64,000 nucleotides of DNA from Stenotrophomonas maltophilia (GTDB lineage Bacteria; Pseudomonadota; Gammaproteobacteria; Xanthomonadales; Xanthomonadaceae): the NCBI RefSeq assembly GCF_002799245.1, contig NZ_NEQV01000002.1, positions 434,001 through 498,000 on the forward strand. The letters are read 5' to 3'. Of this stretch, positions 22,370 through 31,093 are shown piece by piece. The translations under genes and the position numbers were made by a program. The notes under the pieces were generated by a model, which had not been told where the DNA came from, did not search any database, and was given only the letters and a program-made list of their open reading frames with translations. The first letter of the stretch is position 1; every line of letters begins with the position of its first letter.

Positions 22370-22815
22370 GCGCCGCTCTGCCGTTGCGCGATGTGCAGCT
22401 GCCACCGGCACCATCATGGTGGCCGCCCGCCCCCGGCTACCTGATGATCGGCGTGGCGGTCGTGCTGGTGCTGCTGGTGATCAGCGTGGTGATGTGGCGG
22501 CGTCGCCGCCGTCGCCAGCGTTGGTTGCAGCTGTTCGACAGGGAACTGGAAAAAGCCACCGACGCTGCGGCCGAACTGGCGGCCATCGCGGGACTGCTGC
22601 GCCGTGCCGCACGCCATGCAAAGCCGGGCAGCGAATCGCTGCGCGATGACGCCTGGTGGCAACGCCTGGATCCGCAGGGCGCGTTGCCCGGTGCGCAGCG
22701 CAGCCTGCTGGCCGAAGGCGCCTATCGCCCGCGCGTGAACAGCAACGACGTGGCGGCCGTGCGCCGCTGGGCCCGCGAGCGCTATCTGGCGATGCTGCTG
22801 GAGCGTCGCCGATGA
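22366..22815 (+). CDS. DUF4381 membrane protein
   Basis: This small, 149-residue protein is a standard member of proteobacterial MoxR/Bat operons, with unknown function. It has a short N-terminal periplasmic segment rich in Pro and Trp (LPPAPSWWPPAPGY), one transmembrane helix (about 23-43, LMIGVAVVLVLLVISVVMWRR) followed by arginines, and a cytoplasmic helical domain (LFDRELEKATDAAAELAAIAGLLRRAARH) with a late DDAWWQRLD motif. It overlaps both neighbours by 4 nt. Confidence 0.88.
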   Translation: MSAALPLRDVQLPPAPSWWPPAPGYLMIGVAVVLVLLVISVVMWRRRRRRQRWLQLFDRELEKATDAAAELAAIAGLLRRAARHAKPGSESLRDDAWWQRLDPQGALPGAQRSLLAEGAYRPRVNSNDVAAVRRWARERYLAMLLERRR

Positions 22816-23816
22816 ACCTGTGGGCAACCTATTGGCCATGGCCGGATCTACAGCTGGCGTGGCCGCTGGCCCTGCTGGCGCTGCCGTTGCCGCTGCTGAT
22901 GCGCTGGTGGAAGCGGCGGGCAGAGCCGGGAGCTGCGCTGCGTGTGCCCTATGCCGCTGCCGAACTGGAAGCACTGTCCGGTGGTGGCCGTGTCGACGTG
23001 TCGTGGTTGCGTACGCTGCTGCTGTGGCTGGGGTGGTGCGCACTGTGCATCGCGCTGGCACGACCGCAGCAGCTGGGCGAAGCCATCACACCGCCGCAGC
23101 AGGGGCGGCAGATGATGCTGGCCATGGATGTGTCCGGCAGCATGGGCGAGGGCGACATGGTGCTGGGCGGCCAGGCGGTCGATCGTCTCACCGCCGCCAA
23201 GGCCGTGCTTGCCGATTTCCTTGATCGTCGTGCGGGCGATCGCGTCGGCCTGCTGATCTTCGGCGACCGCGCCTACACGCTCACGCCGCTTACCGCGGAT
23301 CTGGCCAGCGTGCGCGACCAGCTGCGCGACAGCGTGGTCGGCCTGGCCGGGCGCGAGACCGCCATCGGTGATGCCATCGGCCTGGCGGTGAAGCGCCTGC
23401 GCAGCCAGCCGGAGGGGCAGCGGGTACTGATCCTGTTGACCGATGGTGTCAGCAATGCCGGCGTGCTGGAGCCGTTGCGTGCCGCGGAAGTCGCGCGCGC
23501 CGAGGGCGTGCGCATCCACACGGTTGCGTTTGGCGGCGATGGCAGCATGCGGTTGTTTGGCATTCCGATTTCCACCGACCAGGATCCGGTCGATGAGGCC
23601 ACCCTGAAGAAGATCGCCAGCATGACCGGTGGCCAGTTCTTCCGCGCACGTGACACCGCGCAGCTGGCCGGGATCTACGCCGAGCTCGATCGCCTGGAGC
23701 CGGTTGCCGCGAAGGGGCCGAGCCTGCGCCCGCGCGAAGAACGTTATGCCTGGCCATTGGGGATTGCGTTGCTGCTGGGTGTGCTGGCCTGGCTGTGGCC
23801 GGAGCGTCGCCGATGA
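22812..23816 (+). CDS. batA: BatA-like VWA domain membrane protein
   Basis: This 334-residue inner-membrane protein has two N-terminal hydrophobic helices (about 15-35 and 65-85). A von Willebrand A domain follows with an intact MIDAS motif DVSGSM near residue 106, the later Thr (GRETAIGDAIGLAVKRL) and Asp (LLTDGVSNAG). A C-terminal helix (about 312-330) ends with arginines. An intact MIDAS implies metal-dependent ligand binding, consistent with being a MoxR client. The ATG at 22812 overlaps the preceding stop by 4 nt; longer in-frame extension upstream is antisense-free noise within DUF4381. Confidence 0.92.
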   Translation: MNLWATYWPWPDLQLAWPLALLALPLPLLMRWWKRRAEPGAALRVPYAAAELEALSGGGRVDVSWLRTLLLWLGWCALCIALARPQQLGEAITPPQQGRQMMLAMDVSGSMGEGDMVLGGQAVDRLTAAKAVLADFLDRRAGDRVGLLIFGDRAYTLTPLTADLASVRDQLRDSVVGLAGRETAIGDAIGLAVKRLRSQPEGQRVLILLTDGVSNAGVLEPLRAAEVARAEGVRIHTVAFGGDGSMRLFGIPISTDQDPVDEATLKKIASMTGGQFFRARDTAQLAGIYAELDRLEPVAAKGPSLRPREERYAWPLGIALLLGVLAWLWPERRR

Positions 23817-25657
23817 TTGCCCTGGCCACCCACTTTCCCGATTGGAACGCGCTGCACTTCCTGCGACCGGAATGGTTGTGGGCGTTGCTGGCGCTGCCGC
23901 TGATCGTTGCGCTGGCGCTGTACCGGCAACGACGCAGTGACGCGTGGCGGCAGGCGGTGGATGCACACCTGTTGCCGCACCTGCTGGCGGCTGGCGCGAA
24001 GCGTCGCGTGCGCCTGCCCTGGGTGCTGCTGCTGGGCTGGGCACTGGCATCGCTGGCGATGGCCGGACCCAGCTGGCGGCAGCAGGCACAACCGATGTTC
24101 CAGGCCAGCGCGCCCCTGCTGGTGGTGCTGGACTTGTCCAGCCGGATCACTGCAACCGATCTGCCACCGTCGCGCCTGCTGCAGGCGCGGGCGAAAGTGG
24201 GCCAGCTGCTGCGCGCGCGCCAGGGCGGGCAGGTGGGCCTGGTGGTGTACGCCGATGATGCCTACACCGTGGCACCGCTCACCGACGACGGCAGCAACGT
24301 CGCGCTGTATCTGGATGCCCTTTCACCGGACGTGATGCCACGCGATGGCCAGCGTGCCGACCGTGGCATCGACTGGGCAGCACGGCTGATGCGGCAGATT
24401 GGCGCGTTGCGGGGGCAGATCCTGCTGGTCAGCGATCAGGCCGAGGGTGAGGCTGCACTAGCCGCAGCGCAGGCACGCGGGCTGGGCCTGCAGGTGTCGG
24501 TGCTGGGCCTGGGCACGCCTGCCGGTGCCGCCTACCGCGATGGCAGCGGGCAGATCCGCCAGGCTGCGCTGGATGAGGGCAGCCTGCGTGCGGTGGCTAC
24601 GGCAGGTGGCGGCCGCTATGCACGCATCTCCGCCGATGACAGCGACCTGCGTGCGCTCGGCGTGCTTGACGCGCGCGATGGCATGGCGGCGCAGCGGCCG
24701 GGCGAAGGCAAGCAGTGGCGTGACGAGGGCTTCTGGTTGCTGCCGCCGGTGATGCTGCTGGCATTGCTGGCCTTCCGCCGTCGCGCGGTGCTGGCAGCGG
24801 TGCTCGCGGTCGGCCTGCTGCCGTGGATGAATGACGCGCAGGCGCAGGCGCAGGCGCCTGCGACGCACGCCTCTGCGCCCGCGCAGGGCACGCTGTGGAA
24901 GCGTGGCGACCAGGTGCAGCATCAGCGCCTGGCCGAGGGGGTTCAGGCTTACCGCAAGGGCGACTTCGCCACTGCACGCAGACAGTTCGAAGGCATCGAC
25001 AACGATGCCGGTTGGTACAACCTGGCCAACACGCTGGCACGAGAAGGCAACTACGACGAAGCGATCGCCGCCTACGACCGCGCGCTGGCACTGCATCCGG
25101 GCATGGCCGATGCGGTGGCCAACCGTGCCGTGGTCGATGCCGCACGCAAGCGCAGGCCATCCGGTGGTGGCCAGGGCCAGGATCAGCAGAAGCCGCCGCA
25201 GAACGGGCAGCAGAAGCAACCGCAGAGCCCGCAGGGCCAGCACAATCCACAGGGGCAGCCGCAGCAGGGCCAGACGTCGCCCGGGCAGGGCCAGCCGTCG
25301 TCCGGCCAGCAAGCGCCACCCAAGCCCGGCGACGACGCCTCGCAGTCGAACCCGCAGACCGGCGAGCGTGGCCGCGATGGCCAGCAGGCACCGCCGCAGG
25401 CAGAGGACACCAGGGCGCAGGCACAGGCCGACGAACAGCAGCGCCAGCGCATGCAACAGGCGATGCAGCAGGCACGCGAAGGTGAGGCCGACAAGGATGG
25501 CAAGCCGGTGCCGGCCAGCGATGGCCGCACCCCGCGTCAGCGTGAGGAGCAACAGGCGGTCGAGGCGTGGATGCGTCGCGTGCCGGATGATCCGGGCGCG
25601 TTGCTGCGGGCCAAGTTCCAGCTGGAAAACGAACGCAGGAAGAGGGAAGGGCGATGA
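23813..25657 (+). CDS. batB: BatB/BatC-like fusion: VWA domain plus TPR and low-complexity tail
   Basis: The 614-residue protein starts like BatB, with two hydrophobic helices (about 22-42 and 62-82) and a VWA domain. Its MIDAS is degenerate: DLSSR near residue 105 in place of DxSxS. After another helix pair (about 310-340) comes a TPR-like segment (about 365-445, GWYNLANTLAREGNYDEAIAAYDRALALHP), as in separate BatC proteins elsewhere. A long Gln/Pro/Gly-rich disordered stretch (about 450-570) and a conserved end (EEQQAVEAWMRRVPDDPGALLRAKFQLE) follow. This architecture, a BatB-BatC fusion, is common in gammaproteobacteria. It overlaps both neighbours by 4 nt. Confidence 0.9.
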   Translation: MIALATHFPDWNALHFLRPEWLWALLALPLIVALALYRQRRSDAWRQAVDAHLLPHLLAAGAKRRVRLPWVLLLGWALASLAMAGPSWRQQAQPMFQASAPLLVVLDLSSRITATDLPPSRLLQARAKVGQLLRARQGGQVGLVVYADDAYTVAPLTDDGSNVALYLDALSPDVMPRDGQRADRGIDWAARLMRQIGALRGQILLVSDQAEGEAALAAAQARGLGLQVSVLGLGTPAGAAYRDGSGQIRQAALDEGSLRAVATAGGGRYARISADDSDLRALGVLDARDGMAAQRPGEGKQWRDEGFWLLPPVMLLALLAFRRRAVLAAVLAVGLLPWMNDAQAQAQAPATHASAPAQGTLWKRGDQVQHQRLAEGVQAYRKGDFATARRQFEGIDNDAGWYNLANTLAREGNYDEAIAAYDRALALHPGMADAVANRAVVDAARKRRPSGGGQGQDQQKPPQNGQQKQPQSPQGQHNPQGQPQQGQTSPGQGQPSSGQQAPPKPGDDASQSNPQTGERGRDGQQAPPQAEDTRAQAQADEQQRQRMQQAMQQAREGEADKDGKPVPASDGRTPRQREEQQAVEAWMRRVPDDPGALLRAKFQLENERRKREGR

Positions 25658-27369
25658 CGCGGGCGATCTCTATGCATGGGCGCTGGCCATGGCAGCTGTT
25701 GGCGGCGCTGCTGGTGTGGCTGCCGCTGCTGGCCTGGGCGCAGCCGCGCGCCTGGCTCGACCGCGACCGCATCGCGATGGGCGATACGGTCACCCTCAAT
25801 GTCGAGAGCGATCAGGGTGCCCCTGACTTCACGCCGTTGCGCAGCGACTTCGACCTGAGCGGCCAGACCAGCAGCCGCCAGGTGGAGTGGAGCAATGGCA
25901 GCATGCAGCAGCGCAATCTGTATGGGGTGGCGCTGACGCCACGGCGCAGTGGTGCGCTGGTGGTGCCGGGCCTGCAGGTGGGCAGCGTGCGCACCGCGCC
26001 GCTGACGCTGCAGGTGGATGCGGCCGCCGTGGCCGCGCCCGGCAGCAATGCGATGGCCTTCATTGAAACCGTTGTCGATGACGATACGCCCTATGTGCAG
26101 CAGAGCGTGGGCGTGGTGGTGCGGCTGTATTTCGCCTCGCAGCTGGCCTCCGGCGAGCTGGTGCTGGATACCCCGGCGGGTGCGTCGCTGCAGCGCGTGG
26201 GCGATGACCACACCGACGTGCGCCAGGTCAACGGCCGCCGCTACAACGTGGTCGAACGGCGTTTCCTGCTGATCCCCGAGCGCAGCGGCGCGTTGCGGCT
26301 GGCAGGTGCGCGTTTCAGCGGGCGCAGCGCCGGTGGCTTCTTCGATGATTTCTTCGGCGGTGGCGACGGACGCATGAATGCCACCAGCGCCGACCGCACG
26401 CTGCAGGTGCAGGCACAGCCGGCACAGGCGCCGCAGCCGTGGTTGCCCCTGCAGAGCCTGCAGCTGCGCTACACCAGTGCGCCGACCAGTGCCCGTACCG
26501 GTGAGGCGGCCAACGTGGTCGTCGAGGCGGTTGCCGAAGGCGCGACCCGTGCACAGTTCACCGACCTGCCGGTACCCGATGTCGGCAACGCCGCGCAGGT
26601 GTTCGCCGAACCCGCGCAGTACGAGGAGACCTTCAACGGCAGTACGCCGCGCCTGAAGATCACCCGCCGCTATTCGATCGTGCCGCGCCAGCCGGGTTCG
26701 CTGGTGGTGCCGGGACCGCGCCTGCCCTGGTGGGATGTACGCAACGGCAAGGCACAGGAAGCGAAGCTGCCGGACCTGACGCTGGCCGTTGCGGCCGGCA
26801 CCGGCGCTGGCACTGCCTCGCCGGCACCGCTGCCGCCGATCGACACCGATGCCGCGCTGCCCGGCACCGACGGACAGGACGCGCGTATTGCCGCGACCGA
26901 TCCACGTGCCAGTGGCCTGTCCGAGCGTCCGTGGCCGTGGATGGCGGCGGCCATCGGCCTGGCGCTGCTGTGGCTGTTGACCCTGGTGTGGGGCTGGCAG
27001 AGAGGTCGCCGCCCGCGTGCGGCGGCACCTGCAGCCGGCAAGCCCTCTGTGCCGACTGTGGCGGCCGGTCGTGCCGGCCTGGCCGAACTGCGCCGCGCGC
27101 TCGATGGCGAAGGCTTCGATCAGGTGGAAGCACGGCTGTGCGCGATGGCCGGTGTCGAACGCATCGAGCAGGTCATCGCCCGGCTTGAGGATGCAGCCCA
27201 GCGTCAGGTGCTGCATGACCTCCAGCAGGCACGCTGGGGCGGGCAGGGCGAACTGGCATCGCTGCGCACGCGCCTGCGCGAGGTCTTCCGTGACGGACCG
27301 CACTGGTCGGCGGCTGCGGGTACCGCCGAAACTGGCCTGGCACCGCTGTATCCACCGCGGCGAACCTGA
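25654..27369 (+). CDS. batD: BatD-like periplasmic/membrane protein
   Basis: BatD proteins are mostly beta-sandwich periplasmic proteins anchored by a C-terminal helix. The 571-residue product has a signal peptide (about 1-29, LLAALLVWLPLLAWAQ). Repeated Ig-like segments follow, beginning RAWLDRDRIAMGDTVTLNVES and IETVVDDDTPYVQQSVGVVVRLY, and a Gly/Phe-rich loop (GGFFDDFFGGGDG). A transmembrane helix lies near 426-446 (WMAAAIGLALLWLLTLVWGW), and a cytoplasmic C-terminal helical domain follows. It is the last gene of the MoxR/Bat operon. Relatives are named for aerotolerance in Bacteroides, but the role in this lineage is not known. Confidence 0.9.
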   Translation: MTRAISMHGRWPWQLLAALLVWLPLLAWAQPRAWLDRDRIAMGDTVTLNVESDQGAPDFTPLRSDFDLSGQTSSRQVEWSNGSMQQRNLYGVALTPRRSGALVVPGLQVGSVRTAPLTLQVDAAAVAAPGSNAMAFIETVVDDDTPYVQQSVGVVVRLYFASQLASGELVLDTPAGASLQRVGDDHTDVRQVNGRRYNVVERRFLLIPERSGALRLAGARFSGRSAGGFFDDFFGGGDGRMNATSADRTLQVQAQPAQAPQPWLPLQSLQLRYTSAPTSARTGEAANVVVEAVAEGATRAQFTDLPVPDVGNAAQVFAEPAQYEETFNGSTPRLKITRRYSIVPRQPGSLVVPGPRLPWWDVRNGKAQEAKLPDLTLAVAAGTGAGTASPAPLPPIDTDAALPGTDGQDARIAATDPRASGLSERPWPWMAAAIGLALLWLLTLVWGWQRGRRPRAAAPAAGKPSVPTVAAGRAGLAELRRALDGEGFDQVEARLCAMAGVERIEQVIARLEDAAQRQVLHDLQQARWGGQGELASLRTRLREVFRDGPHWSAAAGTAETGLAPLYPPRRT

Positions 27370-27426
27370 ACCGGCGCCGCTTGCGGGCTTTGTTAGAGTG
27401 CATTCATTTTTCGAGGAAACCCGCGT

Positions 27427-28746
27427 ATGACAGCAGCTGCTGCCGGCAAGAAGAAGTTGCCCCTGCATTGGAAGATGGGCATCGGCTTTGCGATCGGCCT
27501 GGTCCTGGGACTGATCGTGCACGCCCTGGGCGGCAGCGTCGATGGTCTGCAGGCCGGTGCCAAGTGGGTAATGGACTACGTCACCACCCCGGCGTCGGGC
27601 CTGTTCCTCAACCTGATCTTCATGCTGATCGTGCCGCTGATCTTCTCGGCGCTGATCATGGGCGTGTCGGAAATGGGCGACATCCGCGCCCTCGGCCGCA
27701 TCGGCTGGAAGACGCTGGCCTACACCGTGCTGCTGTCCGGCATCGCGGTAGGCATCGGCCTGGTGCTGGTCAACGTGCTCAAGCCGGGCGCGGGCGTCGA
27801 TCCGCAGACGGCGGCACTGATGCTGTCGGAGAATGCCGAGCGCAGCAAGGAAATCGTCGCTGGCATCCATGGCACGCCGAAGGGCATGGACATGCTGCTG
27901 TCGATCGTGCCGAGCAATGTGCTGCAGGCGGCGTCGGACAACGGCGCGATCCTGTCGCTGATGTTCTTCGCGCTGATGTTCGGCATCGGCATGGTGCTGA
28001 CCGACAATGAGAAGGTCGCCCCGCTGCGCCGCGCCATCGAAGGCGTGTTCGAAATCTCGATGACCCTGATCAACCTGGTCATCCGCCTGGCCCCGTACGC
28101 GGTGGCCTGCTTCATGTTCAACCTGGCCGCACTGTTCGGTTTCGAGCTGATCATCCGCCTCGGTGCCTACGTGGGCGTGGTGGTGCTGGCGCTGGGCCTG
28201 CACATGATCGTGACCTACGGCGCCGCGGTGTGGCTGTCGGGCCGCTCGCCGCTGTCGTTCTTCCGCGATACCCAGGAAGCGACGGTGATGGCGTTCTCCA
28301 CCGCCTCCAGCAATGCGACCCTGCCGACCGCACTGCGCGTGGCCGACCAGATGGGCCTGCCGCAGCGCGTGTCGCGCTTCGTGCTGACCGTGGGCGCCAC
28401 CGCCAACCAGAACGGCACCGCGCTGTTCGAGGGCGTGACGGTGATCTTCCTGGCCCAGTTCTTCGGTGTGGACCTGAGCATCGGCCAGCAGTTCATGGTG
28501 ATGGCGGTCTGCATCCTCGGTGGCATCGGAACCGCGGGTGTGCCGTCGGGCTCGCTGCCGGTGGTGGCGATGATCTGCGCGATGGTCGGCGTGAACCCGT
28601 TGGGCATCGGCCTGATCCTGGGCGTGAACCACTTCCTGGACATGTGCCGCACCGCGCTGAACGTGACCGGCGACCTGGCCCTGACCACGCTGGTGGCCAA
28701 GGGCGAGTCCCACGACGGCCCGGCGCTGACCCCGCACGACGACTGA
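27427..28746 (+). CDS. Dicarboxylate/amino acid:cation symporter (DAACS family)
   Basis: This 439-residue inner-membrane transporter belongs to the glutamate/aspartate/C4-dicarboxylate symporter fold, with eight helices and two re-entrant loops. Hairpin 1 carries STASSNATLPTAL and hairpin 2 GTAGVPSGSLP. TM8 has FLDMCRTALNVTGD, keeping the substrate-binding Asp, Arg, Thr and Asn. In TM7 the usual NMDGT motif reads NQNGT (327-331), so the Asp that contributes to a sodium site is Asn here. This suggests altered cation coupling and makes the substrate hard to assign. It appears monocistronic, between the Bat operon and tkt. Confidence 0.92.
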   Translation: MTAAAAGKKKLPLHWKMGIGFAIGLVLGLIVHALGGSVDGLQAGAKWVMDYVTTPASGLFLNLIFMLIVPLIFSALIMGVSEMGDIRALGRIGWKTLAYTVLLSGIAVGIGLVLVNVLKPGAGVDPQTAALMLSENAERSKEIVAGIHGTPKGMDMLLSIVPSNVLQAASDNGAILSLMFFALMFGIGMVLTDNEKVAPLRRAIEGVFEISMTLINLVIRLAPYAVACFMFNLAALFGFELIIRLGAYVGVVVLALGLHMIVTYGAAVWLSGRSPLSFFRDTQEATVMAFSTASSNATLPTALRVADQMGLPQRVSRFVLTVGATANQNGTALFEGVTVIFLAQFFGVDLSIGQQFMVMAVCILGGIGTAGVPSGSLPVVAMICAMVGVNPLGIGLILGVNHFLDMCRTALNVTGDLALTTLVAKGESHDGPALTPHDD

Positions 28747-28774
28747 GTCCAGCGCCGCTGCTGGCGACCTGATC

Positions 28775-28814
28775 GGGGTCGGATTCCTTTCCACAGGGAA
28801 AGGGCTCCGACCCC
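28775..28814 (+). repeat. GGGGTC...GACCCC dispersed palindrome
   Basis: An 18-bp imperfect inverted repeat, GGGGTCGGATTCCTTTCC with GGAAAGGGCTCCGACCCC, closes on a 4-nt loop. It lies between the symporter and tkt. The same family recurs at 51169-51264 and 61129-61169, as a half copy at 44226-44244, and as a variant at 47883-47954. Confidence 0.85.
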
Positions 28815-28961
28815 GTTTCACATGCGGAATCCGGCGGAAATCCTGACGTTGCCGGCCAGCGGCCGGCACGACCGGGCAAGGCGGACTGACCCCCCGCCCG
28901 GCGACTATGGGACAATAGGCCGCCCGCACGTCCGCGGCCGCCTCCCGATTCCGACAGAACC

Positions 28962-30959
28962 ATGACGCAGCCTACCCGTCGCCAGTTGGCCAACGCCATC
29001 CGCTTCCTTGCCGCCGATGCGGTTGAAACCGCAAAGTCCGGCCACCCCGGCATGCCCATGGGCATGGCCGACATCGCCGAAGTCCTCTGGAACGACTACC
29101 TCCGCCATAACCCGAGCAATCCGCACTGGTTCAACCGCGACCGTTTCGTGCTGTCCAACGGCCACGGTTCGATGCTGCAGTACGCATTGCTGCACCTGAG
29201 TGGTTACGACCTGCCGATCGAGCAGCTGAAGCTGTTCCGCCAGCTGGGCAGCCACACCGCTGGCCACCCGGAGCGCCACGAGACCCCGGGCGTGGAAACC
29301 ACCACCGGCCCGCTGGGCCAGGGTTTCGCCAATGCCGTGGGCTTCGCCCTGGCCGAGAAGCTGCTGGCACAGCGCTTCAACCGCCCGGAGCTGGAAGTGG
29401 TCGACCACCGCACCTGGGTGTTCATGGGCGATGGCTGCCTGATGGAAGGCGTGTCGCATGAAGCCGCATCGCTGGCCGGCACCTGGGGCCTGCACAAGCT
29501 GGTCTGCTTCTGGGACAACAACCACATCTCCATCGACGGCAACGTCGAGGGCTGGTTCACCGACAACACCCCGGAGCGTTTCGAGGCCTACGGCTGGAAC
29601 GTGGTCCGCGATGTCGATGGCCATGACCCGGAAAGCATCAAGGCCGGCATCGAGGCTGCGCTGTCGCAGAGCGACAAGCCGACCCTGATCTGCTGCCGCA
29701 CTACCATTGGTTTTGGTTCGCCGAACAAGGCGGGCAAGGAATCCAGCCACGGCGCCCCGCTGGGCAAGGACGAGCTGGAAGCCACCCGCAAGCAGCTGGG
29801 CTGGGAATACGGTCCGTTCGAGATCCCGCAGGCGATCTACGACGGCTGGCGTGCCAATGGCGCCGGCACCCTGCGCCAGGCCGAGTGGGAACAGCTGTTC
29901 GACAAGTACGCCAGCCAGTACCCGGGCGAAGCGGCCGAGCTGACCCGTCGCTCGCACGGCGAGCTGCCGGCCGACTTCGTTGCCAAGGCCGATGCCTACA
30001 TCGCCCAGGTGGCCGCTGAAGGCCCGACGATCGCCTCGCGCAAGGCCTCGCAGCTGGCCATCGAAGCCTACGCCCCGCTGCTGCCGGAAATCGTCGGCGG
30101 CTCGGCCGACCTGGCGCACTCCAACCTGACCCTGTGGAAGGGCAGCAAGTCGGTTGCCAGCGACGACGCCAACGCCAACTACGTGTATTACGGCGTGCGC
30201 GAGTTCGGCATGACCGCGATCGCCAATGGCCTGGCGTTGCACGGTGGCTTCATTCCGTTCGACGCCACCTTCCTGGTGTTCAGCGACTACGCCCGCAACG
30301 GTGTGCGCATGAGCGCGCTGATCCCGGCCCACGCCATCCACGTCTACACCCACGACTCGATCGGCCTGGGCGAAGACGGCCCGACCCACCAGCCGGTGGA
30401 GCACCTGGCCTCGCTGCGCTACATCCCGAACAACGACGTGTGGCGTCCGTGCGATGCGGTCGAGTCGGCGGTGAGCTGGAAGGCCGCGATCACCCGCCAG
30501 GACGGCCCGAGCTGCCTGGTGTTCAGCCGCCAGAACCTGCCGCACCAGCCGCGCAACGCCGAGCAGATCGCCCAGATCGAGCGCGGCGGCTATGTGCTGG
30601 CCGATGCGGCCGGCACCCCGGACGTGATCCTGATCGCCACCGGTTCGGAAGTCTCGCTGGCCACTGAAGCGAAGGCCCAGCTGGACGCGGCTGGCCTCAA
30701 GACCCGCGTGGTCTCGATGCCGTCCACCGACGTGTTCCTGCGTCAGGATGCGGCCTACCGTGAATCGGTGCTGCCGAACGCGGTGCGCAAGCGCGTGGCC
30801 GTGGAAGCCGGCGTCACCGGTTTCTGGCGCCAGTTCGTCGGCCTGGACGGCGCGGTGATCGGTATCGACACCTTCGGTGCTTCGGCCCCGGCCGACCAGC
30901 TGTACAAGCACTTCGGCATCACCACCGCCCACGTGGTGGAAGCCGCCAAGGCGCTGTAA
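28962..30959 (+). CDS. tkt: Transketolase
   Basis: Transketolase moves two-carbon ketol units between sugar phosphates in the pentose phosphate pathway using thiamine diphosphate. The 665-residue protein has the N-terminal signature [25 protein letters not shown]. The TPP motif [18 protein letters not shown]...WDNN lies near 155-186, the pyrimidine domain has [22 protein letters not shown] near 465-486, and a C-terminal transketolase domain follows. Length is typical. It lies in a region rich in glycolytic genes but has its own strong terminator. Confidence 0.97.
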   Translation: MTQPTRRQLANAIRFLAADAVETAKSGHPGMPMGMADIAEVLWNDYLRHNPSNPHWFNRDRFVLSNGHGSMLQYALLHLSGYDLPIEQLKLFRQLGSHTAGHPERHETPGVETTTGPLGQGFANAVGFALAEKLLAQRFNRPELEVVDHRTWVFMGDGCLMEGVSHEAASLAGTWGLHKLVCFWDNNHISIDGNVEGWFTDNTPERFEAYGWNVVRDVDGHDPESIKAGIEAALSQSDKPTLICCRTTIGFGSPNKAGKESSHGAPLGKDELEATRKQLGWEYGPFEIPQAIYDGWRANGAGTLRQAEWEQLFDKYASQYPGEAAELTRRSHGELPADFVAKADAYIAQVAAEGPTIASRKASQLAIEAYAPLLPEIVGGSADLAHSNLTLWKGSKSVASDDANANYVYYGVREFGMTAIANGLALHGGFIPFDATFLVFSDYARNGVRMSALIPAHAIHVYTHDSIGLGEDGPTHQPVEHLASLRYIPNNDVWRPCDAVESAVSWKAAITRQDGPSCLVFSRQNLPHQPRNAEQIAQIERGGYVLADAAGTPDVILIATGSEVSLATEAKAQLDAAGLKTRVVSMPSTDVFLRQDAAYRESVLPNAVRKRVAVEAGVTGFWRQFVGLDGAVIGIDTFGASAPADQLYKHFGITTAHVVEAAKAL

Positions 30960-30985
30960 GCAGCCTCGCGGAGCAATGAAGAAGG

Positions 30986-31011
30986 GGCCGGCGCAAGCCG
31001 GCCTTTTCTTT
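30986..31011 (+). terminator. Intrinsic terminator after tkt
   Basis: A 7-bp stem, GGCCGGC with GCCGGCC, has a GCAA loop and is followed by TTTTCTTT. Confidence 0.92.
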
Positions 31012-31019
31012 GCCGCAAG

Positions 31020-31093
31020 AAAAAGGGGACGGAGGGGATTAAGTCGTTTGTGCCACGTGCCGCAAACGACTTAATCCCCTCCGTCCCCTTTTT
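31020..31093 (+). repeat. Perfect 31-bp inverted repeat between convergent genes
   Basis: The left arm (31020-31050) starts AAAAAGGGGACGGAGGGG and continues ATTAAGTCGTTTG. The right arm (31063-31093) is its exact complement, around a 12-nt centre. It abuts the stop codon of the minus-strand CoA-hydrolase gene. With A and T runs at the two ends it can act as a terminator on both strands. The sequence differs from the GTAG and GGGGTC families. Confidence 0.9.

Noticed and set aside
25537..28929. 1130-codon minus-strand open frame.
   Set aside because: It is antisense to batD and the symporter and has His/Gln/Arg-rich low-complexity sequence typical of reverse-frame noise.
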